A stretch of DNA of 64,000 nucleotides from Endomicrobium sp. (GTDB taxonomy: Bacteria; Elusimicrobiota; Endomicrobiia; Endomicrobiales; Endomicrobiaceae): positions 1 to 64,000 of the forward strand of contig JAISBM010000004.1 in assembly GCA_031266185.1 (NCBI GenBank), read 5' to 3'. The translations under genes were made by a program, and so were the position numbers. The notes under the pieces were generated by a model that was not told the DNA's origin, made no database searches, and saw only the letters and a list, made by a program, of their open reading frames with translations. Below, one piece after another: positions 17,728 through 26,161 of this stretch (position 1 is the stretch's first letter; each line of letters opens with the position of its first letter).

Positions 17728-18822
17728 ATGATTAATATAGCAAGTCCAATTATTGGCAAAAAAGAAAGGCGGCTAATAAAGGAAGTTTTAGATTCAAAAA
17801 TTTTAGCAAGTGGCAAGTATGTTACTCAGTTTGAACAATCTTTTGCTAGTTATTGTGGTGCAAAACATGCTATTGCAAATGCAAATGGAACAACGTCTTT
17901 GCACACTGCTCTTTTAATGTGTGGTATTAAACCCAAAGATAAAGTCATAACTACTTCTTTTTCTTTTATAGCTACCGCAAATTCGATTTTAATGTGTGGC
18001 GCTGAACCTATATTTGTAGATATTGATCCAAAAACTTTTAATATAAGTCCAGTAGAACTTGAGCAAGCTTTACAAAAAGAGAAAAATGTAAAAGCAGTTT
18101 TAGTGGTACATTTATATGGACTTACTTGTGATATGGACGCAATACTAAAACTTAAAAAAAAGTACGGCTTTAAACTTATTGAAGACGCTTGTCAAGCACA
18201 TGGAGCAGAGTTTAAAAATAAAAAAGCCGGATCTTTTGGAGACGTGTCTGCATTTTCTTTTTATGCTACAAAAAATATGATGACTGGCGAAGGTGGAATT
18301 GTTTTAACAAATAATAAAGACTATGATAAATATGGAAGACAAATTATAAATCATGGAAGAGAAGGACATTCTACACATGTTGTTTTAGGGTACAATTATA
18401 GATTTACAAACCTTGCTGCTGCAATTGGTATAGCACAACTACAACAGCTTGAAAGCTGGATTGGCAAGAGAATAAAAAATGCAAATATGTATAGCCAAGC
18501 TTTTAAAGAGCTAGATTTTTTGCAGATACCTTTTGTTCCTAAACATTCTAGGCATGTGTTTCATCAATATACTATCAGAGTTAGTGATAAAGAAAGAGAA
18601 AAGTTTATTGAATATCTTTCAAGAAATGGTGTGGGTAGTGGCATTTATTATAACACGGTTATGTACAATCAACCGTTCTATAAACACTTGGGCTATAAAC
18701 AGGGTCTTTGTAAAGAAGCTGAAAAAGCAGCTCAAGAAGTGGTATCTATTCCGCTCCATCCATCTATTAAAAAGAATGAAATACTTAAAATAATAAAAGT
18801 TGTACAAGGTTATAAAAAATGA
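17728..18822 (+). CDS. DegT/DnrJ sugar aminotransferase, GnnB-like
   Basis: The 364-residue PLP enzyme is of the DegT/DnrJ/EryC1 family: NANGTTSLHTAL, ITTSFSFIATANSI, EDACQAHGAEF, and the Schiff-base lysine in FSFYATKNMMTGEGG. These enzymes transfer an amino group from glutamate to a keto-sugar nucleotide. It overlaps the Gfo/Idh gene by 4 nt, and both lie between lpxA/lpxI and lpxB. In Acidithiobacillus the gnnA-gnnB pair, which converts UDP-GlcNAc to UDP-GlcNAc3N, lies between lpxA and lpxB. That context makes GnnB likely. A WbpE-like role in O-antigen sugar synthesis is the alternative. Confidence 0.75.
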   Translation: MINIASPIIGKKERRLIKEVLDSKILASGKYVTQFEQSFASYCGAKHAIANANGTTSLHTALLMCGIKPKDKVITTSFSFIATANSILMCGAEPIFVDIDPKTFNISPVELEQALQKEKNVKAVLVVHLYGLTCDMDAILKLKKKYGFKLIEDACQAHGAEFKNKKAGSFGDVSAFSFYATKNMMTGEGGIVLTNNKDYDKYGRQIINHGREGHSTHVVLGYNYRFTNLAAAIGIAQLQQLESWIGKRIKNANMYSQAFKELDFLQIPFVPKHSRHVFHQYTIRVSDKEREKFIEYLSRNGVGSGIYYNTVMYNQPFYKHLGYKQGLCKEAEKAAQEVVSIPLHPSIKKNEILKIIKVVQGYKK

Positions 18823-19754
18823 TAGTAAAAACGGCTATTATAGGGGTTGGTTCTTTAGGGCAGCACCATGCAAGAATTTTAGGGCAACATCGTAATTCTC
18901 AACTACAGTTTGTTGTTGACTCAGACTTAAAAAGAGCAAAAAAAATTGCAAAAGTAAATCAAACAAGTTATTTAACAGATTTTAATGATTTGGTAGGCAA
19001 AGTAAATGCTGTGGTGATTGCTGTCCCTACTCAGTATCACTATCAAGTTGCCAAACCTCTTCTAGAAGCTGGCCTGCATTGTCTTGTAGAAAAACCTTTC
19101 ACTTTAAATGTTCAAGAAGCTCAAGAGCTTATAGAAATTGCTAAATATAAAGATTTGGTTTTACAAGTAGGACATGTAGAAAGATTTAACCCTGCAATTA
19201 TTGCAGCAGTCCCGTTTATAAGTAAACCTAAGTTTGTTGAAGTCAACAGGCTTGGCCCTTATGACCCTAGAACAAATCGTGTAGGTGTGGTACTTGATTT
19301 AATGATTCATGATTTAGACATTTTATTTTCTTTTATAAAAGATAAAGTTGTTTCTGTTGAAGCGTACGGTGCAAAAATTCTTTCTGACACTGAAGATATT
19401 ACAAAAGTAAGATTGAAATATGCAAATGGATGTATTGCAGACGTATCTGCAAGTAGAGTCTCAATGGATAAATGCAGAAGGATAAGGATTTTTCAAGATG
19501 ACAGTTATATTTCTATAGATTATGCTGGTAAAAGTCTTAAAGTTTACACTAAAAAAGAGGGGAAAGAAAAAATAACTTCTTTGTTTGACATAGATATAAA
19601 AAAGCCTAAACTTCCTACTAAGGAGCCTCTTTTTTATGAGCTTGATAATTTCTTAAGCAATGTAATTGAAGGTAAGAAACCTTTAGTTTCAGGAGAACAA
19701 GGTAGAGATGCTGTAGAACTTGCTCTTAACATTTTGCAAAATATGGTGTTTTAA
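18819..19754 (+). CDS. Gfo/Idh/MocA sugar-nucleotide oxidoreductase, GnnA-like
   Basis: The 311-residue protein has an N-terminal Rossmann domain (AIIGVGSLGQHHARIL) and the family motif VEKPFTLNVQEA with the catalytic lysine. Next come VGHVERFNPA and a C-terminal substrate domain with LGPYDPR and DLMIHDLDIL. It would oxidise C3 of UDP-GlcNAc with NAD so that the neighbouring aminotransferase can install an amino group. The start overlaps the aminotransferase stop (ATGA). Function in lipid A precursor synthesis is inferred from position; the family itself is clear. Confidence 0.75.
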   Translation: MIVKTAIIGVGSLGQHHARILGQHRNSQLQFVVDSDLKRAKKIAKVNQTSYLTDFNDLVGKVNAVVIAVPTQYHYQVAKPLLEAGLHCLVEKPFTLNVQEAQELIEIAKYKDLVLQVGHVERFNPAIIAAVPFISKPKFVEVNRLGPYDPRTNRVGVVLDLMIHDLDILFSFIKDKVVSVEAYGAKILSDTEDITKVRLKYANGCIADVSASRVSMDKCRRIRIFQDDSYISIDYAGKSLKVYTKKEGKEKITSLFDIDIKKPKLPTKEPLFYELDNFLSNVIEGKKPLVSGEQGRDAVELALNILQNMVF

Positions 19755-19766
19755 TGGCGGAAAAGA

Positions 19767-20312
19767 ATGCAAGAAATTGACAAAAAAAGTTTAGAAAATG
19801 CTTATAACCTGTTTGAGACCGATGAAGTTAATCATTTTGAAATCGGGACCACAAAAAGCCTGCAACAGATCCATAAATATTTATTTGATGGACTGTACGA
19901 TTTTGCTGGCAAAATTCGTGAGAAAAACATTTCAAAAGGTAATTTTAAGTTTGCTAATAGTCTGTATCTTAAAGAAGTCTTATTAAAAATTGAGCAAATG
20001 CCTGAAAGTTCATTTAAGGAAATTATTGCAAAATATATTGAAATGAACATTGCCCATCCTTTTATGGAAGGAAATGGCAGAGCTACAAGGATTTGGCTTG
20101 ATCTAGTCTTAAAGAAAAATCTGCACAAAATTGTTAATTGGCAAAATGTTGATAAAGAGCTATATTTGCAGGCAATGGAACGCAGCCCTATCAATGAGTT
20201 AGAAATTAAGACATTACTTGGAGACAATTTAACAGATGATGTTGATAATTACGAAATTATTTTTAAAGGTATAGAGCAATCTTATTACTATGAGGGTTAT
20301 AAAAAAGTGTGA
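19767..20312 (+). CDS. Fic-domain AMP transferase, class III (self-inhibited)
   Basis: The 181-residue Fic protein has the complete active motif [12 protein letters not shown] (about 92-103), with catalytic His and the Glu-Gly-Asn-Gly-Arg loop. The flap region FANSLYLKE lies upstream. The C-terminal helix has SYYYEG, matching the [S/T]xxxE[G/N] inhibitory motif of class III Fic proteins such as the Neisseria enzyme, so no separate antitoxin is needed. Such enzymes transfer AMP from ATP to target proteins. It interrupts an otherwise pure lipid A operon, which suggests later insertion. It starts 12 nt after the oxidoreductase gene. Confidence 0.9.
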   Translation: MQEIDKKSLENAYNLFETDEVNHFEIGTTKSLQQIHKYLFDGLYDFAGKIREKNISKGNFKFANSLYLKEVLLKIEQMPESSFKEIIAKYIEMNIAHPFMEGNGRATRIWLDLVLKKNLHKIVNWQNVDKELYLQAMERSPINELEIKTLLGDNLTDDVDNYEIIFKGIEQSYYYEGYKKV

Positions 20313-20420
20313 AAGAAACTTGCCAAACTTATTAAAAGCAGACGCAATATGTGTAAATGATAAGATAATGTTTCCAATTTCAAAATATAAGAAAATCAAA
20401 TGGTGCTTTAATGGTAAATG
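20313..20420 (+). pseudogene. Short open tail between fic and lpxB, possible LytTR-like remnant
   Basis: The frame beginning GAAAGAAAC at about 20313 reads LPNLLKADAICVNDKIMFPISKYKKIKW and stops just inside the lpxB start. The ending resembles the C-terminus of LytTR DNA-binding domains (an N-L pair, then xPISKxYKK), but it is too short to be sure. A 14-bp direct repeat (GTAAATGATAAGAT) occurs at 20353 and again at 20414, inside the lpxB start. It may be the tail of a gene lost when fic arrived. Confidence 0.25.
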
Positions 20421-21502
20421 ATAAGATTTTCATATCAGTTGGAGATTTGTCTGGTGATATTCATGCTGCAAATGTCATAAAGGAAATTAAAAATATAAAT
20501 CAAAATTGTCATGTGATTGCTTTGGGTGGCAATAATTTAAAATGTGTTTCTGATTATTTTATTGAAGACATAGTTAATATAAACGCTTTTGGTCTTTTAT
20601 CTTTAAAGCAAATTTTATATTTTAAAAGATTATTAAAAAAAGTAAGTTCTATACTTTCTATAGAACGTCCAAGTAAAATAATACTTGTAGATTATTATGG
20701 GTTTCATATACATATTGCACGACTTGCAAAGAAGTTAAATATTCCAGTATTTTATTATATAAGTCCTCAAGTTTGGGCATCAAGAAGTTCAAGAATAAAA
20801 AAACTTGCAAAAACTGTAAAAAAGATGCTTGTTATTTTACCTTTTGAAGAGGCAGTGTATAAACAAAATGGAGTTGACGCTGTTTTTGTAGGGCATCCGT
20901 TAATAGATAAAATAATGCAAAAAAACGATTTTAATAATAAACCGTTTAGCGCTCTTAACCCTCCTTTAATAGGATTATTCCCTGGTAGTCGTATCCAGGC
21001 AATTAAACGCCATATTCCAATACTTCTTGAAACTGCAAAGATACTCAAAGAAAAGATAAATGCACAGTTTATAATGTTTTGTGTAAATTCTGATATTTCT
21101 TATAATTTGCCAGATTATATTAAAGTGGATATTTCAAACGATTTTACTCAAAGAAAACTCATAGATTTTGCTGTTTGTCCATCTGGTACTGTAAGTCTTG
21201 AAAATGCGTTAATGGGTATTCCTATGGCAATAATATATAAACTCCCATACCTTAATTATTTCTTTTTCAGGGCAATTATAAAAGTAAAATATATAACTAT
21301 GGTCAATATTTTATCTTCTAAAAATGTTGTACCTGAGTTTATTCAATTTAATGCAAATCCAAAGAAAATATCAGAATATGTACTTTCACAACTAAAACCT
21401 AAAAATTATATGTCAAAAGTTGAGGAGCTTCTTTTATTTAGACAGATGTTAGGCCAACCTGGCGTAAGTAAAAGAGTAGCAGAAATAATTTTAAATGATT
21501 AA
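20411..21502 (+). CDS. lpxB: Lipid-A-disaccharide synthase
   Basis: The 363-residue GT19 glycosyltransferase joins lipid X and UDP-diacylglucosamine to make the lipid A disaccharide. Signatures are SVGDLSGDIHAANVI at the N-terminus, YYISPQVWASRSSRIK, VFVGHPLID, GLFPGSR and the donor-site CPSGTVSLENALMGIPM. The Shine-Dalgarno is weak, but the ATG at 20411 gives the standard N-terminus. It is the last gene of the envelope operon. Confidence 0.93.
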   Translation: MVNDKIFISVGDLSGDIHAANVIKEIKNINQNCHVIALGGNNLKCVSDYFIEDIVNINAFGLLSLKQILYFKRLLKKVSSILSIERPSKIILVDYYGFHIHIARLAKKLNIPVFYYISPQVWASRSSRIKKLAKTVKKMLVILPFEEAVYKQNGVDAVFVGHPLIDKIMQKNDFNNKPFSALNPPLIGLFPGSRIQAIKRHIPILLETAKILKEKINAQFIMFCVNSDISYNLPDYIKVDISNDFTQRKLIDFAVCPSGTVSLENALMGIPMAIIYKLPYLNYFFFRAIIKVKYITMVNILSSKNVVPEFIQFNANPKKISEYVLSQLKPKNYMSKVEELLLFRQMLGQPGVSKRVAEIILND

Positions 21503-21517
21503 AGGTTCATTAGTAGT

Positions 21518-21886
21518 TTAATTAAATACATTTTTTTTCAAGATATAGCTTATAATACTTTTCTTAAAGCTATAGTGTATTTTAAGATTTTTGTCTATAT
21601 TTAAATTGCCTATATCTAAAATAATTTGATTATCCTTAATATTAGATTTATCAATCTTTAAATTAGCTTCTTTATGAGTTATCGTAGCTATGTTATTATT
21701 TTTAATTTCTATAAACAAGTGTTTTTGCATATTTAAATCTTTTGCGTCTATTACTAGATTATTATCATTGATTTTATAGTCTAAAGGAAGATTAATCATA
21801 AATATGGGGACAAAAAATATAATTATAAAAATTATAGATATCAATATAATTAAATTGTTTAAAAAAGATATTTGTTTTTGATTCAT
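21518..21886 (-). CDS. Small single-pass membrane protein, unknown function
   Basis: The 122-residue protein is unrecognised. It has one strong membrane segment (about 10-32, isoleucine- and phenylalanine-rich). A lysine/asparagine/isoleucine-rich domain follows that alternates like a small beta structure (NNNIATITHKEANLKIDKS, NIKDNQIILDIGN). It is 17 nt downstream of the broken ABC exporter on the same strand and so belongs to that unit. By position it could be an accessory or immunity-type protein, but there is no sequence evidence for either. Confidence 0.55.
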   Translation of the reverse strand: MNQKQISFLNNLIILISIIFIIIFFVPIFMINLPLDYKINDNNLVIDAKDLNMQKHLFIEIKNNNIATITHKEANLKIDKSNIKDNQIILDIGNLNIDKNLKIHYSFKKSIISYILKKNVFN

Positions 21887-21903
21887 TTATTTCTCACTAT
21901 AAT

Positions 21904-23522
21904 TTATAATTGAATCTTTTTCTCAAACAAATTAGCAATATTTGCTCTATGAGAAACAGCAACAATAATTTTGTCTTTATAAAAATTAATTAATCGTTTG
22001 TAAATCTCTATTTCCATTTCTTCATGGATAGAATTTCCAAATTCATCTAATAACAAAACATCAAAATCTTTCATTAAACATCTTGCTAAACTTATTCTTT
22101 GTTTTTCCCCGCCAGAAACAAATATTCCTTTATTCCCTACAATTTTACCGTCATTTAAGTTTTCAAGAGAACATATTTTTGAAATTTCTGAATACTTTTG
22201 AGCTACTAGTGAACTATTATAATCTAAATCTAACAGAATATTTTCTTTAATAGTTGTGTTAAACAAGAATGAATCTTGTGTAAAATATGATATTTTAGAT
22301 CTAAGATTTTTAATATTTATTTCATACAAATTTATACCGTTTATCAAAATATTACCAGAAGATAGACTATCAAAAAGTACTATTAGATTTAAAATTGTAG
22401 TTTTGCCAGCCCCTGTATGTCCGGTTATAATAACTTTATCATTTAAATTAACTTCAAAATTTAAGTCCCTTAATATAATTTTGTTATTTCTCTCTATTGA
22501 AACATCTTTAAAAATTATACTTTTAACTTTTTCAATTTTGTAATCAGGACAATTATCTTTAAAATTTTTATCTTCGCATTTTTTAAGTAATATTCTCTTA
22601 ATCCGTTTCCAAGGTACATTAGAGTTTTTAGTAAAAAAATAAAGACTCCAAAAACTGCTAATAACATAGAAAAGATTATCAGATATATTATAAATAAAAA
22701 CTGCCTGCCCCATAGTAATAACTTTTTGTTGAACTTGATATCCTAAAAGTCCAAGTAAGATCCCAATAATAATATGTTGCAAAGCTATACTAAATTGTCC
22801 AGATGTAAATCCCCAAAACATTTGTTTTGTGTTTATCCAAATTAAATTTTCAGCAGAAGAATTAATTTCAGTTATCTCTTTTTGATACATGTTAAATAGT
22901 TTTATTTCTTTGACAGAATCTATTATATCTGATAACTTTGAAGAATATAAAGCGAACACTTCTTGGTGTTTAGATGTAAAGTATTGATTTTTTTATTAAA
23001 AAAAGAAAAGAATAGGGATGGGAAAATAGCGCTTAAAATAATCAATAAAATAATTAAAAAATTAAATTGTAAAAGTATGGGTATTAAGCAAACTAGAAAA
23101 AATATCGAACTTATACTTGTTGCTATTGGCCTTATAAATAAACTGTTTATAAGCTCTGTATCACTTATGATTCTTTGCGATAAGTATGGACCTTTGTTTA
23201 AATTGCTGTTACTGTTATACCTGGAATTTAAAAATCTTATTAAAATGATTTTTCTAAAATCGAACAAGACTCTATTTTCTAGTAAATACAAAGTAAGTGT
23301 TTTAAATAAAACAGAAATTGAACTAAAAATTAGTACAGAAATATATAAAATTATAAAAATTACAATAAAGTTGTTGCCTATATTAATTGTATCTACAAAA
23401 ATCATTAGAAAAAAAGCTGTAACTATATTGATAAATTTTAATAAAAAATCAATACAAAAATATTGAAAAACTTCTAGCTTGTAATTTTTAAAAAGGTTAA
23501 AGATAGTGTTAAATTTTTTCAT
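21904..23522 (-). pseudogene. ABC exporter (fused membrane and ATPase domains) broken by one frameshift
   Basis: The first frame (from 23522) encodes the N-terminal transmembrane helices of a type I ABC exporter. After KINTLH the reading must shift near 22970-22985 to continue as SKHQEVFALYSSKLSDIIDS. The second frame supplies the remaining helices and a complete ATPase: Walker A GHTGAGKTT, Q-loop SYFTQDSF, signature VSGGEKQR, Walker B VLLLDEFG and a switch His in VAVSHRA. Apart from the single indel all motifs are intact, so inactivation is recent or the frameshift is a sequence error. No C39 peptidase domain is present. Peptide or lipid export is the likely original role. Confidence 0.85.
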
Positions 23523-23651
23523 TTTGCTTAAGGCTCTTATAATATAATCTTAGTCCTTTTTCATATTCATATTTCCATTCGTTACATCCTAAATCTAAAA
23601 AACCCTATATTACTTTCTTCTTTAAATTTCCTTGCAATAAAATCTCCTAAA

Positions 23652-23688
23652 AAACTATCCCATGCACAACTGTATCATGGGATAGTTT
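23652..23688 (-). terminator. Strong hairpin with U-tract upstream of ABC exporter
   Basis: AAACTATCCCATG at 23652-23664 pairs perfectly over 13 bp with CATGGGATAGTTT at 23676-23688 around an 11-nt loop. Read on the minus strand, the stem is followed by a run of T. It lies about 130 nt upstream of the exporter start, so it is a terminator of something upstream or an attenuator in the exporter leader. Confidence 0.6.
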
Positions 23689-23941
23689 AAATTTAAAAAA
23701 ATTCATCTTCACAAAAATATACACTAATGTTCTTTAACTTATTATGTTATTTTTAAACTAGATAATAAATTTTTTATTCAAAGTCAATAAATGATGTATA
23801 ATACTAGGCATATAAGTATAAATCTAAGTGGGAGATTTAATCTCTAGAACATTTACTTGAGATAATATAGCTAGAAAAATATTAGGTTAGCTTGATATAA
23901 GTAAAAGGATGGCAGAAATAGCTTTGAATAGATAATTAATA
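23689..23941. other. Intergenic stretch without recognisable gene
   Basis: No conserved reading frame is seen here. A TATAAT at about 23796-23801 (ATGATGTATAATACT) could be the -10 of a plus-strand promoter for the outer-membrane protein starting at 23942, but no good -35 box is at the right distance. The stretch contains many stops in all frames. Confidence 0.4.
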
Positions 23942-24916
23942 ATGAAAATACTTTGTTCAGTTATTGTTTTCTGTGTTTTTCTTGAAAATGTCTACGCCTT
24001 AAATTTACAGGGCATACCCAATGCTTATGATGGTAGTGTGCCTTCTGCAAATTCTATGGCTATGGGCGATACTGGGGTAACAGTTTGTGATCCTGGAAGC
24101 ATTTTTTATTACAATAGTGCTATTCTTGCATACCATACAGGTTTAGAACTTCAATCGTCTTTTTCTTGCCTTGGGAAAGATGATTCTCATATAAATAATC
24201 TTTATAATCCCTCAGGTTTTGGTTTAACTACTGTTTGTCTTGTTAAAGATGATATATCTATTTCATGGAATAGGTTGGTTAATAATAATGTTTTAATAAA
24301 TATCTCAGATAATAATTATGCAAAAATTCAAAATTCAATTAATTCTTTATCTCTTTCTTTTGGCAAAAAGTCTTATTTCGGGTACTCTACAGGCTTTTCT
24401 TTGTCTTATCTATATGGAGCCATTGGAGAAACTACATTTGACGCATTAAATAATTCTAATGCGTCAATTTATAACGGTAATGGTTTTAGTTGCGACTTAT
24501 CTTTTCTTTTTCCTTTACAAAACAATTTAAATTTTGGATTAAATTTAAAAAATTTAATTGGGCTGATGTTTTGGCAAAAATATAAAACAGAATATGTGCC
24601 ATTTACGATTATGTCAGGTTTAGGTTATACTTATAGAAATTTATTTTTATGTTTTGACTGGCACAAATATTGTTATCGTTTTGGAAATTTGGATAAAGAT
24701 AAGTTTCATTTTGGTTTAGAACAATGTATATTTAAAAATATTTTTCTTAGATTAGGAACTATAACATTTACTAATTTTGATAAGAGAAATTTATCTTTTA
24801 CTTATGGGGCTGGCATAAACATAAAAAATTATCAACTTTCTTTGTCTTTCAAACAAGAAAATGTTTATAGCGAAAAATTTTTAAAGTATATGGTTACTCT
24901 AAAAGGTTCATTATAA
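23942..24916 (+). CDS. Probable outer-membrane beta-barrel protein (PorV/OmpP1-like)
   Basis: The 324-residue protein has a signal peptide (1-19, ending VYALN). A stretch typical of PorV/FadL-like barrels follows (SANSMAMGDTGVTVCDPGSIFYYNSAIL), with the usual small-residue/asparagine pattern. Repeated amphipathic strands come next (YRNLFLCFDWHKYCYRF, FGLEQCIFKNIFLRLGTI), and the end is VTLKGSL. It is likely a surface or outer-membrane protein used in transport or secretion. No operon partner is visible; downstream lies the pseudogene island. Confidence 0.65.
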   Translation: MKILCSVIVFCVFLENVYALNLQGIPNAYDGSVPSANSMAMGDTGVTVCDPGSIFYYNSAILAYHTGLELQSSFSCLGKDDSHINNLYNPSGFGLTTVCLVKDDISISWNRLVNNNVLINISDNNYAKIQNSINSLSLSFGKKSYFGYSTGFSLSYLYGAIGETTFDALNNSNASIYNGNGFSCDLSFLFPLQNNLNFGLNLKNLIGLMFWQKYKTEYVPFTIMSGLGYTYRNLFLCFDWHKYCYRFGNLDKDKFHFGLEQCIFKNIFLRLGTITFTNFDKRNLSFTYGAGINIKNYQLSLSFKQENVYSEKFLKYMVTLKGSL

Positions 24917-24917
24917 A

Positions 24918-25630
24918 TATGGGAAATATTCCATAAATATTATCTTAATATACCTGAAAATGAACTTGCAATTATGAAAAAAGCTTATAAATTATGCTTC
25001 AAATGCGCGTCCTTGTCAATGTAGGGCTTTAGACGAACCTTACTTCTAGACGTGTTTAATATTTTTGCAAGGATAAGCTACTAAGCGAAATCTTGAAAAC
25101 CGAAAACAAAGAAAACAATGTCGCGCTGCAAGACAGCAGTCAAGCTTCTCAAGCAAAAGATTTTGAAAAAAAATTTGCAGCTATGTGTCATTGAAACGAC
25201 GACCAAAAAAAATATTTTGAAAGCCTGCTTCTTCCATCTGCGGTACCAGGAAGCTCTGCTGTATCTATAAGTGCCAACGACGATAAGTCAAGCAAAAAAT
25301 CTGTAGAAGAAATTTTTTACGATGCAGTAAGTAAATTCGGACTCAAGTAGAATTTTTAGATGTGTTAAAAACTGAATGCAATTTTGAGCAGATATTTGTT
25401 TTTACTCTTAAAAAGAACATAATAAAGCTTCCATGTAGAGCAACGACTTTAGATTTTGCTTATGCTATTCACTCAGAAGGGAATACTTTTATTGGCGCTA
25501 AAGTTAATGGTAAAATGGTAACAGTAAGCACGGAATAAATACAAGAGATGTCTGTGAGATTTTAACTGGGAAAAATATAAAACCAAGTATTCACTGGTTA
25601 GAATGTGCAATAACTGCTCAAGCCCATTCT
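24918..25630 (+). pseudogene. relA: relA/spoT (p)ppGpp synthetase remnant
   Basis: Two separate pieces of a RelA/SpoT gene are readable. About 24930-25020 reads KYYLNIPENELAIMKKAYKL, like the start of the HD hydrolase domain. From 25344, QVEFLDVLKTECNFEQIFVF and then LPCRATTLDFAYAIHSEG and IGAKVNGKMV are the TGS domain; after a frameshift, CEILTGKNIKPSIHWL continues it. The HD, synthetase and C-terminal regulatory parts are missing, and unrelated coding-like DNA sits between the pieces (25078-25349). The stringent-response enzyme encoded here is certainly non-functional; another copy could exist elsewhere. Confidence 0.8.
25078..25349 (+). other. Coding-like insert of unknown origin inside the relA remnant
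   Basis: One frame stays open for about 90 codons except for a single TGA at about 25192. It reads LLSEILKTENKENNVALQDS, then QASQAKDFEKKFAAMC, and after the stop YFESLLLPSAVPGSSAVSIS and KSVEEIFYDAVSKFGLK. The wording is hydrophilic, with more G+C in third positions than its surroundings. I recognise no family. It may be a fragment of a horizontally acquired gene joined to relA by a deletion. Confidence 0.4.
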
Positions 25631-25635
25631 AGGAA

Positions 25636-25827
25636 TTATATTGCTTTTTTTATTTTGTTTGACTTAATACAAGAGGTACAAACATATTCGCGAGTTTTCT
25701 TACCGTTAACAACAATGTTTAAACTTTGAAGATTTGGCCTAAAAAGTCTTTTTGAAGCTTTATTTGAGTGGCTTACAGTATTGCCAGATGACGAACCTTT
25801 CCCACAGACTGCACATTTATAAGACAT
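25636..25827 (-). CDS. rpmB: 50S ribosomal protein L28
   Basis: The 63-residue protein has the L28 start [31 protein letters not shown], and two CxxC pairs (C5/C8 and C50/C53) forming a zinc ribbon, ending in a lysine-rich tail. GGAGGG precedes the ATG on the minus strand. Length is normal for zinc-binding L28. It is an intact essential gene standing alone inside a pseudogene island. A 134-bp copy of its 5' half and leader lies at 26641-26774. Confidence 0.95.
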   Translation of the reverse strand: MSYKCAVCGKGSSSGNTVSHSNKASKRLFRPNLQSLNIVVNGKKTREYVCTSCIKSNKIKKAI

Positions 25828-25850
25828 TTTTTACATCCCTCCCAATAATA
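25717..25850. repeat. 134-bp direct repeat, original copy (rpmB 5' half)
   Basis: The segment from GTTTAAACTTTGAAG to TCCCAATAATA is repeated at 26641-26774 with two base differences. It covers the first codons of rpmB and its ribosome-binding region. Confidence 0.95.
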
Positions 25851-26001
25851 CCAATGTCTAAAGATTGTACATAATTTGTCAAATTATAGTCAAATTAATG
25901 TATCTAACAATACAGTTGCAATACACTTGCTTGGCATTATTTATAAATTTATTCTTGGGTTTTTAGAGACACCCAATTACCAAGTCATACATCTTCGAGA
26001 C

Positions 26002-26125
26002 GGCGTTGGCGGCATATGGGAAAATTTTTGCATTGTGGAGCGCATGAAAAAAAACAACGAAAAGAAAGGCGATGCCGTACATATTTTTGGAGGAACTATG
26101 AAAAGCTTGACATAGGTACGTGTAA
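26002..26125 (+). pseudogene. DUF4143 ATPase C-terminal remnant
   Basis: RDGVGGIWENFCIVERMKK matches the C-terminal domain of the two DUF4143 ATPases at 54841-55975 and 56434-57564 (GALWENFCINERLK, GTLWENFCIVERKK). After a one-base shift the next bases read YFWRNYEKLDIG, corresponding to their YFWRSYQGEEID motif. The ATPase and most of the domain are absent. The fragment is preceded by an open but unrelated frame from about 25876. Confidence 0.7.
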
Positions 26126-26135
26126 CTAGTATCAT
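26107..26135 (+). promoter_or_regulatory. Consensus-like promoter before antitoxin-like ORF
   Basis: TTGACA at 26107-26112, a 17-nt spacer, and TATCAT at 26130-26135. It lies 27 nt before the GTG at 26162. It overlaps the end of the DUF4143 remnant. Confidence 0.55.
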
Positions 26136-26161
26136 GATGCTTATGTTGAAGTAAGAGGGGA

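Noticed and set aside
23523-23640. Minus-strand frame GFLDLGCNEWKYEYEKGLRL just upstream of the broken exporter, seen as a possible second RiPP precursor or methyltransferase piece
   Set aside because: It needs a frameshift or stop suppression and has no conserved motif beyond a chance LDLGC; support is too weak to annotate.
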